From contig CAWEBQ010000003.1 in the NCBI GenBank assembly GCA_963807385.1, positions 310,001 through 374,000 on the forward strand: DNA of 64,000 bases, written 5' to 3'. The position numbers and the translations under genes were made by a program. Source of the DNA: JBDTSW01 sp963807385. Its GTDB lineage: Bacteria; Actinomycetota; Thermoleophilia; Solirubrobacterales; 70-9. The notes under the pieces were generated by a model that was given only the letters and a program-made list of their open reading frames with translations, made no database searches and was not told where the DNA came from. This document shows, piece after piece, positions 49,463-57,172 of the stretch (position 1 is the first letter of the stretch; each line of letters opens with the position of its first letter).

Positions 49463-51729
49463 GGCCGGGACACCCAATCGGCCGGAGCGTTGCACCGGAT
49501 GGCGCCGCGGGACTGTCCCGCGCCGGGGTACGGATCGTTGGCCCTCACGTAGCCGCCCGACGCGCTGGTCGCGGCGAGCGCGCCGAGGTGAGCCACCGAG
49601 CTGGCCCCCAGAAGCCTGCCCGCGGCCGGAGGTTCTTCCACGCTCGCCTCGACGGCGACGGTTCCCTCGCGCTCGACCTCGATCGTCCCCGCGGACCAGA
49701 AGGGCGCGGTGCCCCGGTAGTCGAGGTTGCCCGGCACGGTCGCGCGGAAGCCGGTCGCGGTGAGCGTGACGGGCCTGGTGGCGTCGTACTGGAGCGAGAG
49801 GTGGTGCTCGCCGACGGGCAGGTCGAGCTCGACGCTGGCGGGTGAGCCGCCCTCGATCGTGGCCGATGGGGTCCATGCGGTCGGCTCGGCAAGAACGGTG
49901 CTCCGGGGTGCGGCCACGCCCTCGATGATCCGCTGCCCCGGAGGGCACTCGAGCGGGCCGGTGGGCTCGGCGCCGGTCTCGGCCGGCTTCCGCGGGCCGA
50001 CGGGCCCGGCCTCCCAGAGCACGTAGGAACCGGTCTCCGCGATCGACCGGTACGAGGGCGGTGGGCCGCTCGCGTAGGCCGCCCGGGTCGTGATCACGTA
50101 CGGGAACCGGTCGAGGGTGCGCGCCTCAACGGAGTCGAAGTCGAACTTCGAGCCAACGTCCTTCAGCCCGAAGTTGGGCCTGACGAAGTACGGGTCGTAG
50201 AAGTTCCGCACGTGGGTGAACGGGCGCGAGCCGCGCAGCGAGTACAGGACGAAGTTGTCGCGGCCGAGGAACAGCACCGGCTCGCCCTCCACGAGCGGGC
50301 GGAACTCCGCCAGCTCGTCCATGTGGTCCTCGGGCCCGACGGGCGCCTGACGCAGGACGAGGAAGCTCGACAGCAGTGCTCCGACCAGCAGGACCGCGGC
50401 GAGGGCGCGGCGCCCACGGCCATCACCGAGCAGCCCCCCGAGCACGATCAGCACGATCAGCGGCGAGGCCACGGCCAGAGCCTTGGCCGACGTGTAGACG
50501 GTGCCGAACGAGCGGGCGGCGATGTAGACGGCGATCGCTGCGATCAGCGCGGCGGGGATGGACCAGCCGTGGTCGCGGATCCAACGGGGGGTGCCGGCGG
50601 CGAAGGCGAGCGCGGCGACCAGCGCTCCCGCGTAGAAGATGGCGCCCGGAAGGCTGCCGGCGCCGGCGCCCAGGCGGAACTCGCTGGTAGGCCAGATGCC
50701 GAGCGCCTCGAGCGGCGAGATGTGGCCCCGCAGGTTCCCCAGCCCGCCCTCGTTCGCCCGATCGGGGTCGAGCGCGCGGAAATCGACGAAGTCGCGCAAT
50801 CTGTCGACATCGGCCGCGACGAGCAGCAGCGTCGCTCCCCCCGCGACGCTGGCGGCGGCGATCGCGAGCCGGCCCGGCCGGCGTCCCCGCGCGAGCTCGA
50901 TCGCCCCCCAGACCAGTGCCGCGCCGACGAGCCAGACAAGGCCGGGGAAGCTGTAGACGTAGATCGTCCCCGCCGCAAGGACCCCGAGGACAAGGCCGTC
51001 GCGCGCCCGCTCGAGGCGCGGTAGCCACAGCGCGAAGGCGAGCAGGAAGAGCGCCATGACCGGCTCCTTGAACGCCTCCTGGGCGAGGTAGGCCGCGACG
51101 AGATAGGGCAGGGCGGTCGCCGCTGCGGCGATCGTCCTCCAGGCGAAGCCGAGGCGATCGAGCGCTCCGAACGCCAGGAGCGCCGAGAGCGCCGGGATCG
51201 CCAGCGTGAGACCGGCGAAGGCGTCAATCTGGCGGGCGCCGAGCAGCTCGGCCACGCCCGCGACGAGCGCATGCGGGCCGAGCGGGTAGCCCTGGTCGAT
51301 CAGCATCGGCTCGGGTGTGTAGCCCTCAGCGAGCCACGAGGACATCAGCAGGTGCGAGGCCATGTCGTCGTTGACGAGCCCCACGCCGAGGATCCCAACC
51401 CTGCCCGCGGCGATGAAGGGAAGCGATGCAACGAGGACCGCGATCAGGGCCGCCGGGGCTCCTTCGGCGAAAAAGCTCCCGAGCCCGCCCGGCCGGCGCA
51501 CTACGAGCACGACGACCGAGGCGGCCGTCAACACGGTAAGCGCGACCGCGACCGGCGTGATGCCGGGCGCCGTGTTCGCGGCGATGCCGGCAGTGGCGAG
51601 GAGCGCCGCCAGCCCGACCGGGGCGGCCTGCCACGAGGGCCCGCGCCGGCCGATCGCGGAGAGCAGAGCGAGGCCGACCACGATCGACGCCGCGACGAGG
51701 GCGAGAAGGGTTCCGTAGGCGCCGATCAA
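49459..51729 (-). CDS. Large envelope membrane protein, possible GT-C-type glycosyltransferase
   Basis: A 756-residue protein with about 12 hydrophobic helices in residues 1-470, then a soluble, beta-rich extracytoplasmic part. GVGLVNDDMASHLLMSSWLA after the third or fourth helix places an Asp pair in the first outer loop, the position of the catalytic Asp in GT-C enzymes. That suggests a lipid-linked sugar transferase, but I do not recognise the exact family. The TTG start at 51729 is supported by TACGAT 8 nt upstream. Confidence 0.75.
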   Translation of the reverse strand: MIGAYGTLLALVAASIVVGLALLSAIGRRGPSWQAAPVGLAALLATAGIAANTAPGITPVAVALTVLTAASVVVLVVRRPGGLGSFFAEGAPAALIAVLVASLPFIAAGRVGILGVGLVNDDMASHLLMSSWLAEGYTPEPMLIDQGYPLGPHALVAGVAELLGARQIDAFAGLTLAIPALSALLAFGALDRLGFAWRTIAAAATALPYLVAAYLAQEAFKEPVMALFLLAFALWLPRLERARDGLVLGVLAAGTIYVYSFPGLVWLVGAALVWGAIELARGRRPGRLAIAAASVAGGATLLLVAADVDRLRDFVDFRALDPDRANEGGLGNLRGHISPLEALGIWPTSEFRLGAGAGSLPGAIFYAGALVAALAFAAGTPRWIRDHGWSIPAALIAAIAVYIAARSFGTVYTSAKALAVASPLIVLIVLGGLLGDGRGRRALAAVLLVGALLSSFLVLRQAPVGPEDHMDELAEFRPLVEGEPVLFLGRDNFVLYSLRGSRPFTHVRNFYDPYFVRPNFGLKDVGSKFDFDSVEARTLDRFPYVITTRAAYASGPPPSYRSIAETGSYVLWEAGPVGPRKPAETGAEPTGPLECPPGQRIIEGVAAPRSTVLAEPTAWTPSATIEGGSPASVELDLPVGEHHLSLQYDATRPVTLTATGFRATVPGNLDYRGTAPFWSAGTIEVEREGTVAVEASVEEPPAAGRLLGASSVAHLGALAATSASGGYVRANDPYPGAGQSRGAIRCNAPADWVSRP

Positions 51730-51737
51730 GGGCGCGG

Positions 51738-51743
51738 ATCGTA
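51738..51743 (-). promoter_or_regulatory. -10 TACGAT for the large membrane protein gene
   Basis: Minus-strand TACGAT ends 8 nt before TTG 51729, which argues for that unusual start codon. Confidence 0.5.
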
Positions 51744-51774
51744 GATCAGCGACCCGCAGGTGTCACGAGGGCGG

Positions 51775-52812
51775 CTAGACGCGCTCGGGGACCCGGATCA
51801 GGTCGCGCTCGTGCAGGAGCTCGGCGACCTGCACGGCGTTCGTGGCCGCGCCCTTGCGCAGGTTGTCGCCGACGACCCAGAGGTTGAGGCACCGTTCGTG
51901 CGAGGGGTCGCGGCGAATCCTGCCCACGAGCACGTCGTCGCGGCCCGCGGCATCGATCGCCATCGGGTAGATCGCCTCCCCTGGGGAGTCCACCACCGTC
52001 ACACCGGGCGCCCCCGCGAGGAGCTCACGGCACGCCTCGGGCGAGAGCGGATCGCGTGTCTGGACGTTCACCGACTCCGAGTGGCCGGTGACCACGGGCA
52101 CGCGGACGCACGTGGCCGAGATCGGCAGCTCCTCCTCGGAGACATCGAGGATCTTGCGGGTCTCGGCCATCACCTTGCGCTCCTCGGTGGTGTAGTCGTC
52201 GCCGTCCTTGAACGTCTCGACCTGCGGCAGCACGTTGAAGGCCACCTGGTGCGGGAAGACCTCGACCTGGGGAACGGTGCCGTCGAGGATCGCCCGCGAC
52301 TGCGCCTTGAGCTCCTCGATCGCGTTCCGGCCCGTCCCGGACACGGACTGGTAGGTGGAGACGACCAATCTCTCGATGCCCGCCTCCCGGTGGATCGGGG
52401 CCAGCGCGACGACCATCTGCATCGTCGTGCAGTTGGGGTTGGCGATCAGGCCCTGATGGTCCGCAGCGGCGTCGGCGTTTACCTCGGGGATCACGAGCGG
52501 CACGCTCTCGTGCATGCGGAAGTAGGAGGTGTTGTCCACCACGACGGCCCCCGCCTCGATGATGCGCGGCGCCCATTCGGAGCTGACCGCGCCGCCGGCC
52601 GAGGAGAGGACCAGCTCGAGCCCCTCGATCGAATCGGCGTTCAGCTCGCGAACCTCGGCCTCCTCGCCGGCGAACTCGACGCGCTTGCCCGCGGACCTCG
52701 CCGAAGCAAGCGGAACCAGCTCGGAGACGGGAAAGTCGCGCTCGGCCAGGACGTCGAGCAGCGTTGAGCCCACGGCCCCAGTCGCGCCCAGGATGCCGAC
52801 TCGGTAGCTCAC
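51775..52812 (-). CDS. asd: Aspartate-semialdehyde dehydrogenase
   Basis: A 345-residue NADPH-dependent enzyme making aspartate semialdehyde for lysine, DAP, threonine and methionine. GILGATGAVGSTLLDVL is the NADP loop. ANPNCTTMQ carries the catalytic Cys, and VPVVTGHSESVNVQ the acid/base His. It begins at GTG 52812, overlapping the lysC stop as GTGA, the classic lysC-asd operon. Confidence 0.97.
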   Translation of the reverse strand: MSYRVGILGATGAVGSTLLDVLAERDFPVSELVPLASARSAGKRVEFAGEEAEVRELNADSIEGLELVLSSAGGAVSSEWAPRIIEAGAVVVDNTSYFRMHESVPLVIPEVNADAAADHQGLIANPNCTTMQMVVALAPIHREAGIERLVVSTYQSVSGTGRNAIEELKAQSRAILDGTVPQVEVFPHQVAFNVLPQVETFKDGDDYTTEERKVMAETRKILDVSEEELPISATCVRVPVVTGHSESVNVQTRDPLSPEACRELLAGAPGVTVVDSPGEAIYPMAIDAAGRDDVLVGRIRRDPSHERCLNLWVVGDNLRKGAATNAVQVAELLHERDLIRVPERV

Positions 52813-54086
52813 GGCGTCACCTTGGGCCGGTGCTCGGCGCCGGTCGGATCCTCCTTGCGCACGGCGTCGGCCCCGAGGCCGAACGCCTCGTGGAGCGCGC
52901 GGACCGCGCCCGGGACGCGATCGGCCGAGATCACGCAGGAGATCTTGATCGGCGAGGTCGCGATCATCTCGATGTTGATGTCGTTCGCCCCCAGAACCTG
53001 AAACACCTTCGCGGCAACGCCGGGGTGGCTGCGCATCCCCGCGCCGACGATTGAGACCTTGCCGATGGCACGGTCGGTGGAGATGGACTCGCCGACCTCG
53101 AGCGCACCGATCGTGTCGAGGGCGACCTGGAGGTCGTCACGGCCAACGGTGAACGACAGGTCCGCGCCGCGGTCCTCGGCGACGGGCTCGTTCTGGATGA
53201 TCATGTCGACGTTGACGTTGGCCTCGGCCAGCGCGCCGAACACGCGCCCCGCGACGCCCGGCTCATCGAGCAGGCCGGAGATGGTCACACGCGACTCCTC
53301 GGTGGAGTGGGCGACGGCTGTTACCAGGGGTCGTTCCATCGTCTCGTCCTCTGCTACGACGAGGGTACCGGCGCCGTCGTCGAACGAGCTTCGGCAGTGC
53401 ATCCGGACATCGTGGTTGCGCGCGTACTCCACCGACCGCAGCTGCAGCACCTTGGCGCCGGAGGAGGCCATCTCCAGCATCTCCTCGAACGAGACGACCC
53501 CGAGCTTTCGCGCGTCGGGGACTATCCGCGGGTCGGCGGTGAAGACGCCCGCGACGTCGGTGTAGATCTCGCAGACCGAAGCCTCAAGGGCGGCGGCGAT
53601 TGCGACCGCGGTCGTATCGGAGCCCCCCCGGCCGAGCGTCGTCACGTCGCGGCTCGAGCCGGACACGCCCTGGAACCCGGCGACGAGCACGATCCGATCG
53701 TCGGTAAGCCCCTCGCGGATGCGGTCAGCGCGCACGTCGATGATCCGCGCCTTCGTGTGCGAGGAGTCCGTCACGATCCCCGCCTGCGAGCCGGTGAGGG
53801 AGATCGCGTGATGGCCGAGGTCGTGGATCGCCATCGCGCACAGCGCGCACGAGATCCGCTCCCCCACCGAGAGCAGCATGTCCATCTCGCGAGGCTCCGG
53901 CCGTCCGGAGACCTCCTGCGCCATCGCGACGAGCTCGTCGGTGGTCTTGCCGCGCGCCGACAGGACGGCCACGACGCGCTTGCCCTCCTCGCGCGCGGCG
54001 ACGATCCGCCCGGCGGCGCGCTTGATGTCATCCGCGCCGGCGACGGACGTTCCGCCGAACTTCATGACCACTGTCTCGGGTGCCAT
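52809..54086 (-). CDS. lysC: Aspartate kinase
   Basis: A 425-residue enzyme phosphorylating aspartate, the committed step toward lysine, DAP, threonine and methionine. MKFGGTSVAGADDIKRAA is the ATP/aspartate site and FQGVSGSSRDVTTLGRGGSD the kinase core. Two ACT domains (about 265-335 and 345-420) give lysine/threonine feedback control. ATG 54086 (MAPETVVMKFGG) is preferred to an upstream in-frame start because TATTCT lies 10 nt before it. Actinobacterial lysC often has an internal start for a regulatory beta subunit; not verified here. Confidence 0.96.
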   Translation of the reverse strand: MAPETVVMKFGGTSVAGADDIKRAAGRIVAAREEGKRVVAVLSARGKTTDELVAMAQEVSGRPEPREMDMLLSVGERISCALCAMAIHDLGHHAISLTGSQAGIVTDSSHTKARIIDVRADRIREGLTDDRIVLVAGFQGVSGSSRDVTTLGRGGSDTTAVAIAAALEASVCEIYTDVAGVFTADPRIVPDARKLGVVSFEEMLEMASSGAKVLQLRSVEYARNHDVRMHCRSSFDDGAGTLVVAEDETMERPLVTAVAHSTEESRVTISGLLDEPGVAGRVFGALAEANVNVDMIIQNEPVAEDRGADLSFTVGRDDLQVALDTIGALEVGESISTDRAIGKVSIVGAGMRSHPGVAAKVFQVLGANDINIEMIATSPIKISCVISADRVPGAVRALHEAFGLGADAVRKEDPTGAEHRPKVTP

Positions 54087-54096
54087 CGAGGGTCTG

Positions 54097-54102
54097 AGAA
54101 TA
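54097..54102 (-). promoter_or_regulatory. -10 TATTCT for lysC-asd
   Basis: Minus-strand TATTCT ends 10 nt before ATG 54086, leaving essentially no leader. Confidence 0.45.
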
Positions 54103-54112
54103 CGCGGGCCGT

Positions 54113-54118
54113 GATAAT
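54113..54118 (+). promoter_or_regulatory. -10 GATAAT for the GH3-like gene
   Basis: GATAAT ends 14 nt before ATG 54133; it lies back to back with the lysC -10. Confidence 0.45.
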
Positions 54119-54132
54119 CGGCCACGTACCTG

Positions 54133-55353
54133 ATGGATGGGGCTGATCCCGAACACCGCCGCGCCGAGCTCGACGACAGGCGTCACGACGCCCGGCGCCG
54201 AACGATCATCCTGCGCCGAGTCTTCGCCGTCGCCGCGGCCGGCCTCGCCACGGCCGGGCTCTGGCTGCTCCTGTTCCGCGACGGCGGAGCTGAAGACGAC
54301 GGCGGACCGGGGGCCCGGGGCCGGGGCGTCTCGGAGCCCGTCGCGGGCCTCGTGAGGGAGATGACTACGGCAGAGCGGGTGGACCAGGTGCTCCTCGTCG
54401 GCTTCGACGGCACCGACGGCGCCGCGCCGATACTCGAGAAGCTGCGCGCGCGCCAGTTCGGAGGCCTGCTGATCACTCGCCGCAACTGGATCGACCCGGA
54501 GCAGGGGCGCGCGCTGCTCGGCAGCCTGCGCGCCGCGGGCCTCGACGGGGGGCGGATCACGCCGCTCATGGTCACCGCGCAGGAGGGTGGCGCGTACAGC
54601 TCCCTGGCCGGGCTGCCGCCAACCGCACGCCAGCTGGACATCGGGCGCGGCGAGGACCCAGAGGCGGCGGAGGCCTGGACCAAGGGGACCGCCGACGAGC
54701 TCAAGCGCTCGGGCATCGACCTGAACCTCGGCCCTATCGCCGACGTGGCGACCATCGCCAGCCCGATGGCCGGGCGCGCCTTCTCGGACGACCCGGCGCT
54801 CGCCGCCGAGCTAACCGCCGCGGCGGTCCGAGGCTGCCAGGCAGCTCGGCTCGGCTGCGCACCGCTCCACTTCCCAGGCCAGGGCGCCGCCTCGCAGGAC
54901 ACGGACGAGGGACCAGCAACGGTGAGCCTCGACCCGGCCTCGCTGGCCGCCCGGGATCTCGAGGCGTTTCGCGCGGCGTTCGCAGAGCGCGCCCCGGCGG
55001 TGGTCCTCTCCCTCGCCTTCTTCGCCGCCTACGACGCGGTCACGCCGGCCGCGCTCACGCCCGAGGTGACCACCGGCCTGCTGCGCGACGAGTTGGGCTA
55101 CGAGGGCCTGGCGATAACCGACGACCTGTCGGCCGGAGCGATCGCCGCAACGCAGGACGTTGAGGACGCGGCCGTCGGCGCGATCGCGGCGGGCGCCGAC
55201 CTCGTCCAGGTCTCGGCCCCCGGCAAGCGCGAGGACGTAACCGAGGCTCTCCTCGACGCCGTCGAATCCGGTGAGATCGACGAGGACCGCCTGAGCGAAG
55301 CCGCCGGCCGCGTGCTCGAGCTGAAACGCGAGCTGGACCTCCTCCGCCTGTGA
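54133..55353 (+). CDS. GH3-like (NagZ-like) membrane-anchored protein with altered active site
   Basis: A 406-residue protein. A basic head and one membrane helix (about 26-48) precede a GH3 barrel. The nucleophile region ITDDLSAG (329-336) is intact and IDLNLGPIADV is typical. However, the KHFPGHG motif reads LHFPGQG (245-251) and the downstream DSH-type general-acid loop reads DTDEG. The substrate Asp/Arg of DQEGGRV become AQEGGAY (149-155). Hydrolysis of GlcNAc is therefore doubtful; it may bind wall fragments or act otherwise. The family assignment is good, the activity uncertain. Confidence 0.82.
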   Translation: MDGADPEHRRAELDDRRHDARRRTIILRRVFAVAAAGLATAGLWLLLFRDGGAEDDGGPGARGRGVSEPVAGLVREMTTAERVDQVLLVGFDGTDGAAPILEKLRARQFGGLLITRRNWIDPEQGRALLGSLRAAGLDGGRITPLMVTAQEGGAYSSLAGLPPTARQLDIGRGEDPEAAEAWTKGTADELKRSGIDLNLGPIADVATIASPMAGRAFSDDPALAAELTAAAVRGCQAARLGCAPLHFPGQGAASQDTDEGPATVSLDPASLAARDLEAFRAAFAERAPAVVLSLAFFAAYDAVTPAALTPEVTTGLLRDELGYEGLAITDDLSAGAIAATQDVEDAAVGAIAAGADLVQVSAPGKREDVTEALLDAVESGEIDEDRLSEAAGRVLELKRELDLLRL

Positions 55354-55364
55354 CACCCCCGTAT

Positions 55365-55428
55365 CGGTGCCTGACCCCACGGGGGGCGGAAACCGCCGAC
55401 GTCCAGCAAAAAGTGGGGTCAGGCACCG
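55365..55428. repeat. Inverted repeat carrying GTGCCTGACCCC arms
   Basis: Perfect 16-bp arms CGGTGCCTGACCCCAC (55365-55380) and GTGGGGTCAGGCACCG (55413-55428) surround a 32-nt loop. The motif is familiar from intergenic repeats in many bacteria. A 13-bp segment, CCCACGGGGGGCG, recurs at 55376 and 55450. The fold could also terminate the GH3-like transcript. Confidence 0.75.
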
Positions 55429-55513
55429 TCGTGGAAGTGTGACTTGTGTCCCACGGGGGGCGCCCAGGCCGCTGCCGCGGCTCCACGAGCGGTTCGAGCT
55501 CGGCGAGGCCTAG

Positions 55514-56119
55514 CTACCCGGTGACTACGACCGGATGGCTGGACGGCGACCATCCACTTCGCTTACGCCCGTCGCTGCGCAGCTTCGAGCGGGCCTGGAA
55601 CTCATAGGTGCCCGGGTCCGAGTTGAAGACATCCACCTCCTTGCGGCGGTCGTCGCGGCGAATCGTCCCAACCGGTGTGCCGTTGAAGCTGAGGCGGAGG
55701 TCGAAGCGGTTGCCGGTCTCACGCGCTGTCGCCCAGCGAACGGTCATGTCGCCGTTGACAGCATCATGGAGGATCACGTCGGGCCTCACGCGGACGACGC
55801 CCGTCATCGCCTCCCCGTGGATCCTGCAGTGATACGGGAAGCTGCCGGCGGAGGCCTGCACCTGGAAGCCGTCGTTGGTCGAGGGCGGCCCGGACTTGAA
55901 CAAGCCCCTGTCCTGCACCACGCTGTGCTGATTGCTCGTCCCCACTCCTCCCGCGCCCCACTCCCAGGCGAAGCCCTCCGCGTCGAGGACCTTCTCAGCG
56001 GGCGTCGGATCGAACGCGTCGTCCTCGATCGTGATTAGAGACGGAGACGCTGCCTGCGCGGGAAGTGCCAGGCCAGCCAGGACCGCTACGGCAAGCGGCA
56101 GAGCGGCACGACGGGACAT
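55514..56119 (-). CDS. Secreted cupredoxin-domain protein
   Basis: A 201-residue exported protein. A signal peptide of about 22 residues (MSRRAALPLAVAVLAGLALP) is followed by a plastocyanin/azurin-like domain. Its copper ligands are likely the His in NQHSVVQD and the Cys, His and Met of YHCRIHGEAM. A C-terminal beta domain of about 85 residues, perhaps Ig or fibronectin-like, follows. It may carry electrons outside the membrane or bind copper. ATG 56119 is chosen because TAGGGT lies 8 nt before it and the signal peptide starts there. Confidence 0.87.
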   Translation of the reverse strand: MSRRAALPLAVAVLAGLALPAQAASPSLITIEDDAFDPTPAEKVLDAEGFAWEWGAGGVGTSNQHSVVQDRGLFKSGPPSTNDGFQVQASAGSFPYHCRIHGEAMTGVVRVRPDVILHDAVNGDMTVRWATARETGNRFDLRLSFNGTPVGTIRRDDRRKEVDVFNSDPGTYEFQARSKLRSDGRKRSGWSPSSHPVVVTG

Positions 56120-56127
56120 CGACTTCC

Positions 56128-56133
56128 ACCCTA
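56128..56133 (-). promoter_or_regulatory. -10 TAGGGT for the cupredoxin gene
   Basis: Minus-strand TAGGGT ends 8 nt before ATG 56119; leaderless layout. Confidence 0.5.
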
Positions 56134-56207
56134 GAACACCGTGAACGTCCGCGCAAGGGTCTGTCCGACGCCCGGCCGTACGAGCCGGCCAAGCCGGCCT
56201 GGCGCTC

Positions 56208-56804
56208 CTAGTCGCCCACCGCTCTGCGGCCGGTGAGCGCACGGCCCAGGGTGACCTCATCGGCGTGTTCGAGGTCGGCGCCGACGGGAAGGCCGCTGGC
56301 GAGACGGGTGATATCCACACTCCCGGCCAAAAGCTCGGCGATGTGGTGCGCCGTGGCCTCCCCGGTCGTGGTCGGGTTGGTGGCGATCACGACCTCGCGC
56401 ACCTCCCCCTGCTCCACACGGTGTCCCAGCTCGGCGATCTTCAGGTCCTCCGGATCCACTCCGTCGATCGGCGAGAGCGCCCCGCCCAGTACGTGGTAGA
56501 GGCCGCGGTACTCGTGTGTACGCTCGATTGGGATCACGTCCCCGGGCTCCTCGACGACGCAGATCAGGGCGGTGTCGCGCCGCTGGTCCTCGCAGATCCT
56601 GCAGCGGGGACCCTCGGCCAGGTTGAAGCACACCTCGCAGAGCCCGACCTTCTCCTTGACCTCGCGGATCGCGTCGGCCAGTGCGAAGGCGTCCTCGTCG
56701 GATGCGCGAAGGACGTGAAAGGCCAGCCGCTGGGCCGTGCGCTGCCCGATGCCGGGGAGTTTGGAGAGCTCAGCGATCAACCGCTGGATCGGGCCGGCGT
56801 ACAC
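56208..56804 (-). CDS. recR: Recombination protein RecR
   Basis: A 198-residue recombination mediator that works with RecF/RecO to load RecA at gaps. KLPGIGQRTAQRLAFHVL is the helix-hairpin-helix, C-x2-C...C-x2-C (LCEVCFNLAEGPRCRICED) the zinc finger, and VVEEPGDVIPIERT begins the Toprim domain. Length is typical. It starts at GTG 56804, 14 nt after the ybaB stop; the order dnaX-ybaB-recR is conserved in many bacteria. Confidence 0.96.
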   Translation of the reverse strand: MYAGPIQRLIAELSKLPGIGQRTAQRLAFHVLRASDEDAFALADAIREVKEKVGLCEVCFNLAEGPRCRICEDQRRDTALICVVEEPGDVIPIERTHEYRGLYHVLGGALSPIDGVDPEDLKIAELGHRVEQGEVREVVIATNPTTTGEATAHHIAELLAGSVDITRLASGLPVGADLEHADEVTLGRALTGRRAVGD

Positions 56805-56818
56805 CGCTTGGCCCGCGC

Positions 56819-57172
56819 CTAGAGCCCGGGCAGGCCCAGGCCGCCCGGCCCGCCGAGGCCGCCGGCCGCGCCTCCGAGCTTGTCGGATGCGAGCTGCTGG
56901 GCGGAGCGCAGCGCCTCGTTGACGGACGCCATGACCATCTCCGAGAGCATCTCCGAGTCCTCGGGGTCAAGCGCGTCCGGGTCGATCGCGACCTCAAGCA
57001 GTCGCAGGTCGCCGCTCATCTTCACCTTCACCACACCGCCGCCGGCGCTGGCCTCGACGACCTCGTCCTTGAGCTTCTCCTGGGCCTCAGCCATGTCGGT
57101 CTGGACCTGCTGAAGCTGCTTCATCATCGAGTTCATGTCGAAGCCGCCGGGTCCCTGTGGCAGTCGTGTCAT
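56819..57172 (-). CDS. ybaB: YbaB/EbfC-family nucleoid-associated protein
   Basis: A 117-residue DNA-binding protein. An N-terminal coiled segment (MMKQLQQVQTDMAEAQEKLK), a beta sheet with GGGVVKVKMSGDLRLLEVAI, and a helical end (LSEMVMASVNEALRSAQQLA) are standard. The C-terminus is Gly/Leu-rich. It overlaps the dnaX stop (ATGA at 57169-57172), so dnaX, ybaB and recR form one operon. Confidence 0.95.
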   Translation of the reverse strand: MTRLPQGPGGFDMNSMMKQLQQVQTDMAEAQEKLKDEVVEASAGGGVVKVKMSGDLRLLEVAIDPDALDPEDSEMLSEMVMASVNEALRSAQQLASDKLGGAAGGLGGPGGLGLPGL

